Shown: positions 41,833-50,005, numbered from the stretch's first letter. The stretch: 64,000 bases of DNA from Amycolatopsis bartoniae (GCF_014191255.1 NZ_JACHWH010000001.1:1426001-1490000), one strand, 5' to 3'. Notes: generated by a model not told the origin, from the letters alone. Made by a program: numbers and translations.

Positions 41833-43308
41833 ATGACAGCCATCACGGCTGACCTGGTCGAACGGCTATCGCAGCACACCCCGAAGGTCGTCGTCGTCGG
41901 TGACGCGATCCTCGACGTGTGGTTGTCCGGGCACAGCGACCGGTTGTGCCGCGAGGCGCCGGCGCCGGTCGTCGACGTGGGCAGCCGCGCGCTTTCCGCC
42001 GGCGGCGCGGCGAACACGGCGGTCAACCTCGCGGCCATGGGCGCCCAGGTGCGGTTCGTGAGCCTCGTCGGCGACGACGACTCCGGCCGTGAGCTCCGCG
42101 AACTGCTCGCCACGCAGAATGTTGACACGCAACATGTCGTGCTGTCCTCTGGTCGACGGACCGTCAGCAAGCATCGCGTCGTCGCCGACGACCAGGTGCT
42201 GGTGCGATTCGACGAAGGCGACGCCGAGGACGCGGACGGCGAGCTCGGGCAGCAGATCGCGGCGGCGGTCGAACTGGCCGTCGAGGACGCGGACGCGCTG
42301 TTGATCTGCGACTACGGCAATGGGCTTTTCGGCCCCGCGGTGCGGGAAGTTCTGGCGAAGGTGCGCGAAGCGGTGCCGCTGGTGGTCGTCGACGCCCACG
42401 ACTGCGCGCGCTGGCGCGGAATCACGCCGGACCTCGTGACACCGAACGCGGGCGAAGCCGCCCAGCTGTTGGGCGCGGCCTTGCCGGAGAACGGAAAACG
42501 GGCCGAGCTGTTCGAGCGGCGCCGCGCGGAACTCTTCGAGGCCACGGGCGCGAAGGCCGTCGTCGTCACGCTCGACCGCGACGGCGCGCTGCTCCTCGCT
42601 CCCGACACCCCGGGTTACCGCACGTGGGCCGATCCCGTGCCGGAGAGCCAGGCCAGCGGTGCCGGGGACACGTTCGTCGCCGCGCTTTCGCTGGGGGCGG
42701 CGGCTTCGCTGCCGCTCACCGCGTGCCTGGAACTGGCCCAGGCCGCGGCGTGCGTGGTGGTGCACAAGAACGGCACCTCGGTGTGCACGTGGACGGAACT
42801 GTCGGTGGCGCTGACGCGCGACGCCGCGCTGGAGCCCGAGGAGCTCGCGGAACTCGTCGCGCGGCACCACGAAGCCGGGCAGACGGTGGTGTTCACCAAC
42901 GGCTGCTTCGACGTGCTGCACCGCGGGCACATCACGTACCTCAACGAAGCCAAGCGCCAGGGCGACGTGCTGGTCGTCGCGGTCAACTCCGACGACAGCG
43001 TGCGGCGGCTCAAGGGTCCGGACCGGCCGGTGAACACCGCGCAGGACCGGGCGGCCGTGCTGTCCGCGCTCAGCTGCGTCGACTACGTGACCGTGTTCGA
43101 CGAGGACACCCCGATCAACCTGCTCCGCCGGCTGCGGCCCGAGCTGTACGTCAAGGGCGGGGACTACACCGAGAACATGCTGAAGGAGGCGCCGGTCGTG
43201 CGGTCCTACGGCGGCGAGGTCCGGGCACTGGGCTACGTGCCCGAGCAGTCCACCACTTCGGTGATCGAAAAGATCCGCACTGGATCGGCGGTCGGGGAGG
43301 AGGCGTGA
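41833..43308 (+). CDS. hldE: Bifunctional heptose-7-phosphate kinase / heptose-1-phosphate adenylyltransferase
   Basis: HldE makes ADP-D-glycero-D-manno-heptose in two steps. The 491-residue fusion has a ribokinase-like domain (about residues 1-330; GGAANTAVNLAAMGA, the GAGDTFVAAL anion hole and Asp) and a cytidylyltransferase-like domain (about 355-485; FTNGCFDVLHRGHITYL with HxGH, then VNSDDSVRRLKGPDRP). Both are intact. The ATG at 41833 has GGAGG six bases upstream. It overlaps the next glycosyltransferase gene (GTGA), so the two are coupled. Confidence 0.93.
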   Translation: MTAITADLVERLSQHTPKVVVVGDAILDVWLSGHSDRLCREAPAPVVDVGSRALSAGGAANTAVNLAAMGAQVRFVSLVGDDDSGRELRELLATQNVDTQHVVLSSGRRTVSKHRVVADDQVLVRFDEGDAEDADGELGQQIAAAVELAVEDADALLICDYGNGLFGPAVREVLAKVREAVPLVVVDAHDCARWRGITPDLVTPNAGEAAQLLGAALPENGKRAELFERRRAELFEATGAKAVVVTLDRDGALLLAPDTPGYRTWADPVPESQASGAGDTFVAALSLGAAASLPLTACLELAQAAACVVVHKNGTSVCTWTELSVALTRDAALEPEELAELVARHHEAGQTVVFTNGCFDVLHRGHITYLNEAKRQGDVLVVAVNSDDSVRRLKGPDRPVNTAQDRAAVLSALSCVDYVTVFDEDTPINLLRRLRPELYVKGGDYTENMLKEAPVVRSYGGEVRALGYVPEQSTTSVIEKIRTGSAVGEEA

Positions 43309-44108
43309 CGGCACTGGAGGTGCTCGTTCCGACCTGCGACCGGCCGACCGAGTTCGCCGTCACGCTGTCCGGGCTGGCGGCGCAGGAGTTCGCGGACTTC
43401 GCGGTGATCGTGAGCGACCAGTCCGACGGCGCGCCCAGCTGGGACACGCCGGCGGCGCGGGCGATGATCCGGATGCTCGAACGGCGCGGGCACAGCGTGA
43501 CGCTGAGCCGCAACCTGCCGCGGCGCGGGCTGGCGCAGCAACGTGGGCACCTGCTTTCGCTGGCCACGGCGCCGTACGTGCTCTTCCTCGACGACGACGT
43601 GTGGCTCGAACCCGGCACGCTGGAGCGGATGCACTCGGCGATCACCGAGCTGGAGTGCGGTTTCGTCGGTAATGCCGTGCAGGGTCTGTCCTATCTGGAC
43701 GATCACCGGCCACACGAGCTGGCGCCGTACGAGGAGTGGGCGGGACGGCCGGAACCCGAGCAGGTGTCGCGGGACAGCCCGGCGTGGAACCGGTGGACCC
43801 TGCACAACGCCGCGAACCCGACGCACCTGTCCGACCGCGTCGCGAACCGTCCGAAGTGGACGGCGTACAAGGTGGCGTGGGTCGGCGGTTGTGTGTTGTA
43901 CGACCGGGAGATGCTGGAGTCGGTCGGGGGTTTCGACTTCTGGGCGGAGATCCCGGAGACGCACTGCGGCGAGGACGTGCTGGCGCAGCTTCGGGTGATG
44001 GCGAAGTACGGCGGCGCCGGTATCCTGCCCACGGGAGCGGTCCACCTGGAATCTCCCACGACAGTGCCCGATCGCACACTCCAAGCGTATGAGGCGGTGG
44101 TTCCGTGA
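43305..44108 (+). CDS. Family 2 glycosyltransferase
   Basis: This 267-residue GT-A enzyme begins LEVLVPTCDRPTEFAVTLSGL and has the DXD metal motif in LFLDDDVWLEPG, and later WVGGCVLYDREML and GEDVLAQLRVM with the base. It lacks membrane helices. The GTG start overlaps the hldE stop and GGGGAGGAGG precedes it. The next gene overlaps its end by 4 bp. Together with GT9 and HldE it forms a glycan assembly unit; the sugar it uses is unknown. Confidence 0.88.
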   Translation: MTALEVLVPTCDRPTEFAVTLSGLAAQEFADFAVIVSDQSDGAPSWDTPAARAMIRMLERRGHSVTLSRNLPRRGLAQQRGHLLSLATAPYVLFLDDDVWLEPGTLERMHSAITELECGFVGNAVQGLSYLDDHRPHELAPYEEWAGRPEPEQVSRDSPAWNRWTLHNAANPTHLSDRVANRPKWTAYKVAWVGGCVLYDREMLESVGGFDFWAEIPETHCGEDVLAQLRVMAKYGGAGILPTGAVHLESPTTVPDRTLQAYEAVVP

Positions 44109-44812
44109 GCCCCCTTTCCCAGGAGCGGCTGAGGAAGCGTGACAGGTTTCTCGACCAGGCCGTACGGGAAATGTGGAAGTACGACGAACGACTGCGTGGG
44201 CTCGACGTCGAGGTCCGGTTCGACCGGGGCGTCGCGCACCTGACCGGCGAGGTGGACTCGACGGCGCAGCTGCGCACCGCGCGCGACCTGGTGGGGCGGC
44301 TCGACGGCGTGCTCGGGGTGTGGGACCGGGTGCGCGTCGACGGGCGGGACCCGGTGGTGCTGGATTTGGGCTGCGGGGCGCAGAAGCAGTATCCGGGAAA
44401 CTTCGGCGTGGACCTCTACCGCACGCCGGAGGTGGACGTGCTGGCCGATGTGTCGAGCGGCCTGCCGTTCGCGGACGCGTCGGTGGACAGGGTGTTCCTC
44501 GTGCACATCCTGGAGCACCTGATCGACTTCCTGCCGCTGGTGGACGAGGTGCACCGGATCCTGCGGCCGGACGGTGTCGCGTTCGTGCTGTCGCCGTGGT
44601 GGCAGTACGTGAACGCCGTCGCGGACCCGACGCACGTGCGGATGCTGGACGTGCAGACCATCAAGGGCATCTGCCGCCGCCCCGGCTCGCGCCGCCTGTG
44701 GTACCCACTGCACGCGGCCTGCGACGGCGCCAGCATCTTCGCGGAGCTGCAACCACTTGCGGACGAGTCGGAGTACCCCGACGAGGCGGAGCTGTCGCGG
44801 TTCTTTGATTGA
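44105..44812 (+). CDS. BON-domain / SAM methyltransferase fusion
   Basis: The 235-residue protein has an N-terminal BON-like domain (about residues 25-78; DVEVRFDRGVAHLTGEVDST, ARDLVGRLDGVLGVWDRVRV) fused to a class I methyltransferase (VVLDLGCGAQKQYPG with the SAM loop, VDVLADVSSGLPFADASVD, HILEHLIDFLP, LRPDGVAFVL). BON domains usually bind membranes or lipid-linked sugars in secreted proteins, so a soluble fusion is unusual. I infer that it methylates the sugar chain made by the GT2 and GT9 proteins. It overlaps GT2 (GTGA). No signal peptide is seen. Confidence 0.8.
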   Translation: MSPLSQERLRKRDRFLDQAVREMWKYDERLRGLDVEVRFDRGVAHLTGEVDSTAQLRTARDLVGRLDGVLGVWDRVRVDGRDPVVLDLGCGAQKQYPGNFGVDLYRTPEVDVLADVSSGLPFADASVDRVFLVHILEHLIDFLPLVDEVHRILRPDGVAFVLSPWWQYVNAVADPTHVRMLDVQTIKGICRRPGSRRLWYPLHAACDGASIFAELQPLADESEYPDEAELSRFFD

Positions 44813-44829
44813 AGGGCGGACGGGCGGGT

Positions 44830-45175
44830 CGCCCCGGGAATGAATGGTGGACCGCGAGGCCCCCCGGATTGGATGGCGGACCGGAGGGGCACCCCGTCAC
44901 TGGATCGGGACCGCGGGAGTCGACGCGCTACCAAATCGCCGACCACGAGCATCGTCCTGCCACTGGATCGCGAACCGGAGAGTCACCCCGCCATCGGATC
45001 GCCGACCACGAGAGACACCCGCGACCAAGCCGCGAATCGGTAAGTCCACCAGCCACCGGATCGCCGACCGGTAAGTCACCCGCCACCGGATCGCTGGCGC
45101 GAGAATCACCCGCCACTGGATAGGCCCCGCGAGAGTCGAGCCGGGCGACTGAATTGCGGACCTGGCGAGTCACCC
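44830..45175. repeat. Degenerate tandem repeat, ~31-bp unit, about ten copies
   Basis: Units near 44863, 44896, 44925, 44955, 44987, 45019, 45050, 45080, 45110 and 45140 share GCCACYGGATCGCCGACC followed by GCGAGAGTCACC, with substitutions and 1-3 base indels. Spacing is 29-33 bp and there is no clear coding frame. The tract fills most of the gap between the methyltransferase gene and the DUF4383 gene. The lack of exact repeats and of unique spacers rules out CRISPR. Confidence 0.75.
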
Positions 45176-45209
45176 CGGCGGCCGGGGATTGCCTGGGGCG
45201 ACTTTCCGC

Positions 45210-45280
45210 TTGTCAACAATCAGCGCCGTGGCTTGTACGAGCTGCGCATTGTCGTATTGTCCTCGCCGCTGATTGTCAAC
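45210..45280. repeat. Inverted repeat CAATCAGCG with two TTGTCAAC copies
   Basis: CAATCAGCG (45217-45225) faces CGCTGATTG (45267-45275), and TTGTCAAC occurs at 45210 and again at 45273. The site lies between the 31-bp tract and the stop of the DUF4383 gene. It may be a terminator-like or protein-binding site. Confidence 0.5.
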
Positions 45281-45300
45281 ATGCCGAGCCTTCGGTGGAG

Positions 45301-45750
45301 CTAAGCGCGCTGCTCGCGGGAGCGCTCCACCACGGTCCCCAGCACGCCCAGCGCGACCATGCCCACCGCGAGTCCGAAGTGGAGCCAGTCGTCCGCGCCG
45401 TTGACCGGCAGGAAGTTCATCGCGCTGTGGTTGTCGATCACCAGGCCGTACACGCACACCAGCAGGTAGATGAACCCGCCGATCACCAGGTACCCGCGCG
45501 ACCCGCCGGGGCCCCGCGCGAGCACGAGGCCCGCGATGCCGAACACCAGGTGCACCAGGTTGTGCAGGATCGACACGTTGAAGACGCCGAGCAGGAGCGC
45601 CCCGGAGTGGTGGCCGCCGAAGGTGAGCTGGTCGTAGTGCGTCGTGATACCGGGGATGAAGCCCAGGATGCCCGCGAGCAGGAAGACCACGCCCACCACG
45701 AGCGCGAAGGTCTGGACGGGCCTGCGGGTCTTCGTCGTCGTATGCGTCAT
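45301..45750 (-). CDS. DUF4383 four-helix membrane protein
   Basis: This 149-residue protein has four hydrophobic helices and the motifs HNLVHLVFGIAGLVL and NGADDWLHFGLAVGM, typical of the actinobacterial DUF4383 family of unknown function. The start is the ATG of MTHTTTK (45750). It is divergent from the NUDIX gene 50 bp away. Confidence 0.85.
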   Translation of the reverse strand: MTHTTTKTRRPVQTFALVVGVVFLLAGILGFIPGITTHYDQLTFGGHHSGALLLGVFNVSILHNLVHLVFGIAGLVLARGPGGSRGYLVIGGFIYLLVCVYGLVIDNHSAMNFLPVNGADDWLHFGLAVGMVALGVLGTVVERSREQRA

Positions 45751-45800
45751 GCGCCCGATATACCCAGGCGTGTGCGGCCGATGCACTACAGTTTTCCGCT

Positions 45801-46187
45801 GTGATCGACAAAATCGCCTGGTTGCGGGTGGAGTCGGGGCGGGTCCTCACGGCCCGCTCGCACGGCAAGGACGTGTACTACCTGCCCGGCGGCAAACGCG
45901 AAACCGGGGAGAGCGATGTCGACACGCTGGTGCGGGAGGTCCGCGAGGAGCTGTCGGTGGCGATCGTGCCGGAGAGCGCGGTGCACGCCGGCACGTTCGA
46001 AGCACAGGCCGACGGCAAGGCCACGACAGTCCGGATGACCTGCTACTCCGCCGACTACACGGGAGAACTGGCGCCGAGCAGCGAGATCGCCGAGCTGCGC
46101 TGGCTCACGCACGCCGACCGCGACCAGGTCTCCGCCGCCACCCGGACGATCATGGACGACCTGCACCGGCGCGGGCAGCTGCGCTGA
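45801..46187 (+). CDS. NUDIX hydrolase
   Basis: NUDIX enzymes cleave nucleoside diphosphates linked to another group. The 128-residue protein has the NUDIX box GGKRETGESDVDTLVREVREEL (residues about 33-54), the full metal pattern Gx5Ex7REUxEE. The substrate cannot be read. The start is the GTG at 45801, shortly after the start of the divergent DUF4383 gene. Confidence 0.9.
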   Translation: MIDKIAWLRVESGRVLTARSHGKDVYYLPGGKRETGESDVDTLVREVREELSVAIVPESAVHAGTFEAQADGKATTVRMTCYSADYTGELAPSSEIAELRWLTHADRDQVSAATRTIMDDLHRRGQLR

Positions 46188-46470
46188 GCCCCGCCAGCTC
46201 ACGCACACCGATCGCAACCACGTCTCCCCGACGACCTACATCAGCCCGGGCGCCCACCAGCGCCTTGCCCCCAGCACCGCAGCGGAATTCCGCGTGGCAG
46301 CTCCCATCCGGCGCCGCGCCCGCTCGCACCCGCCGACCTGCACCAGCTCAATCCCACCCGCCGCACGTCGAAGTTCCGCACGGCCGGCTCGCGCCGGGCA
46401 CCCACGCCCGTCGGCCCACACTGAGCCCCGCCGCGCTTCGGCCACGTCAACCGCGCCTACGCCTCCAACA
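46188..46470 (-). repeat. Eroded partial copy of the 3' end of the adjacent GT4 gene
   Basis: This non-coding stretch repeats parts of the end of the glycosyltransferase gene next to it. ACCCGCCGCACGTCGAAGTT at 46356 recurs at 46553 within the gene (encoding RNFDVRRVG), and GACGACC...CATCAGCCCGGGC at 46230 recurs at 46488. The offsets differ (197 and 258 bp), so indels have built up since the duplication. No intact frame remains, so this is decayed DNA, not a gene. Confidence 0.65.
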
Positions 46471-47532
46471 TCACCAAGACGACCCCCGACGACCGGCATC
46501 AGCCCGGGCACCTGCACTGAACTCCGCCAGCGCCTCCGCCACCTGGACCCCCACCCGCCGCACGTCGAAGTTTCGGGTGGCCAGCTCGCGTCCGTCGCCG
46601 GCGAGCTTCGTCCGCAGGCCGGCGTCCGTGACCAGCCTCTCCAGTCCGCTCGCCAGCGCGCCGGCGTCGTCGGGTGGCACGATCGTCGCGGCGCCGGCGA
46701 GCGCGTCGACCGCGTCGCCGACCGCTGTGGTCAGGCACGGCACGCCGTGCGCCAGCGCGGTGAGCAGGGCTCCCGGTGGCACCTCCTGCCGCGCGGGGGC
46801 GCAGAACACGTCCAGCCGCCGCAGCAGCGGCACCGCGTCCGCGACCGGGCCGACGAACCGCACCGGAAGTCCTCGCGCGCGGTCGATCAGCGCCGCGCGC
46901 TCAGGTCCGTCGCCCGCGATGAGCACCTGCAGCGCCCGCCCGCGGCGGACGAGCGCGGCGACGGCCTGGATCAGCAGGTCCAGCCCCTGTTCCGGCACCA
47001 GCGGAGCGACCGCGCCGACGACGACCGGTGTCCGGCTGCGCAGCGGCACCGGCGTCGCCGGGATCTCCACGCCAGGGCGGATGCGACGGATCCGGTGCGC
47101 GGGCACGCCCAGTTCCTGCAATGTCAACAATAGGGAACGCAGCGGCGCGAACCCGCCGATCAGCCGATTGTAGACATCCCAACTGTCGACAAGAGGCAAG
47201 TTGCCGGAGTGCAAGGTCACCACCGTCGGTGCCACCGACTCCGCGGCCCGCAGCACCGCCTCGTTCCCGCGCACGTCCGGCAGGTCGACGTGCACGACGT
47301 CCGGTGCCAGTTCGGCGAGCACGGCCTGCATGTCCGGCGCCCACGACCGGCCGCGCGCCGACGGCACCACCCGCACCTGCGATCCGCCGCCGAAGAACCC
47401 GGCGACCTCGCGGCTCACCACCAGGCTGGGCCGAACCGATGGAGGCAGGAACCGCAGCAACCGCGCCAGGTGTGCCTCGGGAGCGCCGAAGGAGTCCGAA
47501 TCGACCACGAAAGCCGTATGGAGAGGTGCCAC
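46471..47532 (-). CDS. Family 4 glycosyltransferase
   Basis: The 353-residue GT-B enzyme has HTAFVVDSDSFGAPEAHLARLL at the start, VVHVDLPDVRGNEAVL, RIRPGVEIPATP, GAVAPLVPEQGLDLLIQAV, IAGDGPERAAL and a late PARQEVPPGALLTALAHGVP, where the EX7E motif is expected. An exact sugar cannot be named. The start is the GTG of MAPLHTAF. Its 3' end is partly duplicated downstream. It is on the opposite strand from the putative membrane gene to its right. Confidence 0.83.
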   Translation of the reverse strand: MAPLHTAFVVDSDSFGAPEAHLARLLRFLPPSVRPSLVVSREVAGFFGGGSQVRVVPSARGRSWAPDMQAVLAELAPDVVHVDLPDVRGNEAVLRAAESVAPTVVTLHSGNLPLVDSWDVYNRLIGGFAPLRSLLLTLQELGVPAHRIRRIRPGVEIPATPVPLRSRTPVVVGAVAPLVPEQGLDLLIQAVAALVRRGRALQVLIAGDGPERAALIDRARGLPVRFVGPVADAVPLLRRLDVFCAPARQEVPPGALLTALAHGVPCLTTAVGDAVDALAGAATIVPPDDAGALASGLERLVTDAGLRTKLAGDGRELATRNFDVRRVGVQVAEALAEFSAGARADAGRRGSSW

Positions 47533-47572
47533 GGCGAAACGGGTACCCGCCGCCCGAAGGAGCTACGTGTGC

Positions 47573-47597
47573 GGTTCGACACGGGAACCAGGGGTAA
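47573..47597 (+). promoter_or_regulatory. Possible SigB/SigF-type promoter
   Basis: GGTT (47573-47576), 15 bp, then GGGTAA (47592-47597), a near-match to GNNT-N14-16-GGGTAY. The transcript start would fall at or next to the ATG at 47606, giving a leaderless mRNA. Confidence 0.4.
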
Positions 47598-47605
47598 CCG
47601 AACGC

Positions 47606-48067
47606 ATGTTGTCTTCCATCCTGCGGGGCATGGCGGCCGGTGCGGCCGGGACCACCGCGCTCAACGCGGTCACCTACCTCGACATGGTGTGGCGCGGCCG
47701 CCCGGCCAGCAGCACTCCGGAGAAGACCGTCGAAACGCTTTCGGAGAAGACCGGTCTCCCCGTTCCCGGCGAAGGGGAACAACGCGAGAACCGCGTCTCC
47801 GGCCTCGGCCCGCTGATGGGCCTGTTCACCGGAGTCGGCGTCGGCGCGCTGTACGGGGCTCTTCGCGGCCTGGGCTGGCGGCCCTCGATGCCCGTCGCCG
47901 GCCTGCTCACGGGTGCCGCGGCGATGGTCGGTTCGAGCGCGCCCATGACGCTGCTCGGCATCACCGATCCGAGGGAGTGGAAGCCGGCGGACTGGGCGAG
48001 CGACGCCGTTCCCCATCTCGCCTACGGCCTGGTCACCGCCGGTACCTACGCCGCCACCACCTGCTGA
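47606..48067 (+). CDS. Small membrane-associated protein of unknown function
   Basis: This 153-residue protein has a first hydrophobic Gly/Ala-rich helix (SSILRGMAAGAAGTTALNAVTYLDMVW), a middle helix (GLGPLMGLFTGVGVGALYGAL) and a third (MPVAGLLTGAAAMVGSSAPM), ending HLAYGLVTAGTYAAT. I do not recognise a named family, although similar proteins are common in actinobacteria. A SigB-type promoter candidate lies immediately upstream. The next small gene starts 65 bp downstream. Confidence 0.7.
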   Translation: MLSSILRGMAAGAAGTTALNAVTYLDMVWRGRPASSTPEKTVETLSEKTGLPVPGEGEQRENRVSGLGPLMGLFTGVGVGALYGALRGLGWRPSMPVAGLLTGAAAMVGSSAPMTLLGITDPREWKPADWASDAVPHLAYGLVTAGTYAATTC

Positions 48068-48072
48068 GACGC

Positions 48073-48098
48073 GTTTCAGCACTCACTCGAACGGGTAT
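48073..48098 (+). promoter_or_regulatory. SigB/SigF-type promoter
   Basis: GTTT (48073-48076), 16 bp, GGGTAT (48093-48098): a full match to the actinobacterial stress-sigma consensus GTTT-N15-17-GGGTAY. It would drive the 52-residue gene that follows, with a start near 48106. Confidence 0.7.
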
Positions 48099-48132
48099 CT
48101 ATTTCTCCGGTCGCGACCCGGGAGGTAGGAGT

Positions 48133-48291
48133 ATGGCCAGGCACCGTTTCGAGGACAACGACAACGACGAGAAGTGGGGCGGCCCCGAACTCGCCGAGAA
48201 GGTCGACCACGAGCCGCAACGGCACAACGAAGACCGCAGGTCCCGCAGACGCCAGCCCGAAGAAGAGCCGAGCCATCCGCAGCAGGGGTGA
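48133..48291 (+). CDS. 52-residue hydrophilic stress-type protein
   Basis: The ATG at 48133 has GGAGG nine bases upstream, and a full stress-sigma promoter lies 35 bp before it, so this small frame is very likely a gene. The product is charged and probably disordered (HRFEDNDNDEKWGGPE, RRSRRRQPEEEPSHPQ), with no signal or hydrophobic part. No family is recognised. A terminator follows directly. Confidence 0.65.
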   Translation: MARHRFEDNDNDEKWGGPELAEKVDHEPQRHNEDRRSRRRQPEEEPSHPQQG

Positions 48292-48301
48292 AACGGCCGG
48301 A

Positions 48302-48339
48302 GGCGGCGTGACCGGAGGGGGCACAACGGTCACGCCGCC
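48302..48339. terminator. Hairpin terminator
   Basis: A perfect 12-bp stem (GGCGGCGTGACC at 48302-48313 with 48328-48339) closes a 14-base loop just after the stop of the small stress gene and before the PfkB gene's promoter. Confidence 0.8.
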
Positions 48340-48458
48340 GGCAGGGCCACCACAGGCCCGCCCGGCCAGGCGGGGCGATGACCATGGCGTGTGACGGCGG
48401 ATTTACCGTCAGAACCGCACAGTTCCAGCTACCCGGGCGCCGTCGTGGGCAAACCTGT

Positions 48459-48485
48459 GTTTCGCACGGCGACCACCGGGGGTAC
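48459..48485 (+). promoter_or_regulatory. SigB/SigF-type promoter of the PfkB-family kinase gene
   Basis: GTTT (48459-48462), 17 bp, then GGGTAC (48480-48485). The transcript start would be about three bases before the ATG at 48495, so the mRNA would be leaderless or nearly so. Confidence 0.6.
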
Positions 48486-48494
48486 CGCCTTTCC

Positions 48495-49394
48495 ATGAGT
48501 GTTGTCGTGCTGGGACAGGTTGCCCGTGATCTCGTGCTTCGCGTGCCGGAGGTGTCCGGAGCCGGGGAGTCCGCGACCGTCCGGGAACGACTCGAAATGC
48601 TCGGCGGCAAGGGGGCGAACCAGGCCGTCGCACTGGCGCAGCTGGGAGTGGACGTCTCGCTCGTGGGCGTGGTCGGCGACGATCGGACCGGGGAATGCCT
48701 TGTGGCGCAGGCCGGAAGCGACGGGATCGACGTCTCCCACGTGGTGCGCCGCTCCGGCACCGAGACCGCGTTGCTGGTCGACGTCCTCGAAAACTCGGGC
48801 CAGTGGCGCTACCTCGAACACGTTCCCGGCCCGACGCTCGTGTCCGAGCGGGACGTGTTCGCCGCCTCGGAGAAGATCCGGCGGGCGCGTGCCGTGCTCA
48901 TCCAGCTGCAGGAACCGCCGGAGACCGCGTTGCAGGCGGCCCGGATCGCGCGGACCGCGGGCGTCCGCGTCATCCTCGACGGTGCCCCCAGCGGGCTGAA
49001 GACGGAACTGCTGGCGTGCGCCGACGTGTTGCGCGCCGACCGGCGTGAGGCGGAAATGCTGGCGGGCAAGGAGATCCGGTCGGTGGAGGACGCCGTGGCG
49101 GCCGGCCGAACGCTCGTCGACCGGGGGCCTTCGCTGGTGGTGCTCGACGCGGCCGGAGAGGGCAACGTGTTCGTGACGCGTTCCGGGCACGAGTTCCTGC
49201 CGCTGCCCGACGTGGAGGTGGTCGACACCACCGGCGGCGGCGACGCGCTCATCGCCGCGCTCACGTTCGCGCTGGTGACGGGAGAGCCGGTGCCGGTGGC
49301 CGCCCGGATGGCTGTCGCGGCGTCGGCCAGGACGGTGCAGCACGCGGGTGGTCGCCCACAGTTGTCCCGGGCCGCACTCTCCGAATACGTCTGA
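48495..49394 (+). CDS. PfkB/ribokinase-family carbohydrate kinase
   Basis: The 299-residue protein phosphorylates a sugar or nucleoside. It has EMLGGKGANQAVALAQLGVDVSLVG at the substrate site, ILDGAPSG, and the anion hole TTGGGDALIAALTFAL, in which the catalytic Asp follows GGG. The most likely substrate is ribose, but fructose-type kinases look alike. The start is the ATG at 48495 with no ribosome site, matching the leaderless promoter. It may be part of the stress-sigma group. Confidence 0.85.
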   Translation: MSVVVLGQVARDLVLRVPEVSGAGESATVRERLEMLGGKGANQAVALAQLGVDVSLVGVVGDDRTGECLVAQAGSDGIDVSHVVRRSGTETALLVDVLENSGQWRYLEHVPGPTLVSERDVFAASEKIRRARAVLIQLQEPPETALQAARIARTAGVRVILDGAPSGLKTELLACADVLRADRREAEMLAGKEIRSVEDAVAAGRTLVDRGPSLVVLDAAGEGNVFVTRSGHEFLPLPDVEVVDTTGGGDALIAALTFALVTGEPVPVAARMAVAASARTVQHAGGRPQLSRAALSEYV

Positions 49395-49433
49395 TCGAGT
49401 GTTTGCCACGTCACATTAGGGGCATCCCCGATC

Positions 49434-49631
49434 ATGCTGACGTCTGCCTCCACAGGCACCCCGAGGACCGCGCCGCGGCTGCGCATCCCACCCGACCAGA
49501 CGGCGCCCCCGGTGCCCTGCGAGCAGTGCGGCTACACGGCGCTGCACGTGGGCCGCGTGGTGGACGCCAACGACCGGGTCCTGGCCACCGTGCTCGTCTG
49601 TACCCGCTGCAACGCCCGCACGCCGTTCTAG
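49434..49631 (+). CDS. 65-residue zinc-ribbon protein
   Basis: The product has CEQCGYTALHVGRVV and VLVCTRCNARTPF: two CxxC pairs about 27 residues apart, a compact zinc ribbon. There is a disordered Thr/Pro-rich head. Function is unknown; such proteins often bind nucleic acid or partners. It begins 39 bp after the kinase stop; a GTTT-N15-GGGCAT sequence at 49401-49425 resembles the stress promoters nearby. Its end overlaps the converging next gene by 4 bp. Confidence 0.65.
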   Translation: MLTSASTGTPRTAPRLRIPPDQTAPPVPCEQCGYTALHVGRVVDANDRVLATVLVCTRCNARTPF

Positions 49632-50005
49632 GCCATCAGCTCCCGGCTGGCGACTTCGGCCGCGCCGAGCTCCTGGCTCAGCTGCATCGTGAGGTTCTGC
49701 GCCCGCGCCAAGGCCGACGCCGCGTCGAACACCGAGCGCGTGATCGCGTCGAACTCGCGCTGCGGGAGGTCGCCGGCGCACATCCGCCGCTCCAGCCACG
49801 CCCCCAGTTCCGGCAGGCTGCGGCCGACGTTCTCCGTCAGCAGGCGCAGCGACGCGAGCACCTCGGACACCTCCGCCGCGCTGCCGAGCCCGCCCCCGCC
49901 ATCCAGGCCCGAAGCCTGCCGGTAGAGGTTGCGCGTCGCTTCCTGAGCGCGCGCGGCGAACGTGGTGGCGGCGGCCTCGGTCCCGCCGTCCGGCGATGCG
50001 TCCAT
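49628..50005 (-). CDS. Hypothetical helical protein
   Basis: This 125-residue protein is acidic and Ala-rich with long predicted helices (AAEVSEVLASLRLLTENVGRSL, FDAITRSVFDAASALARAQ). There is no signal peptide and no family I recognise. The ATG at 50005 follows AAGGAA by eight bases. A SigB-type promoter on the minus strand puts the start near 50035, so an earlier in-frame codon at 50038 is unlikely. It converges on the zinc-ribbon gene. Confidence 0.65.
   Translation of the reverse strand: MDASPDGGTEAAATTFAARAQEATRNLYRQASGLDGGGGLGSAAEVSEVLASLRLLTENVGRSLPELGAWLERRMCAGDLPQREFDAITRSVFDAASALARAQNLTMQLSQELGAAEVASRELMA

Noticed and set aside
44830-45175. CRISPR array
   Set aside because: The period of about 31 bp has no constant repeat plus variable spacer; the whole unit is degenerate and no cas gene is near.
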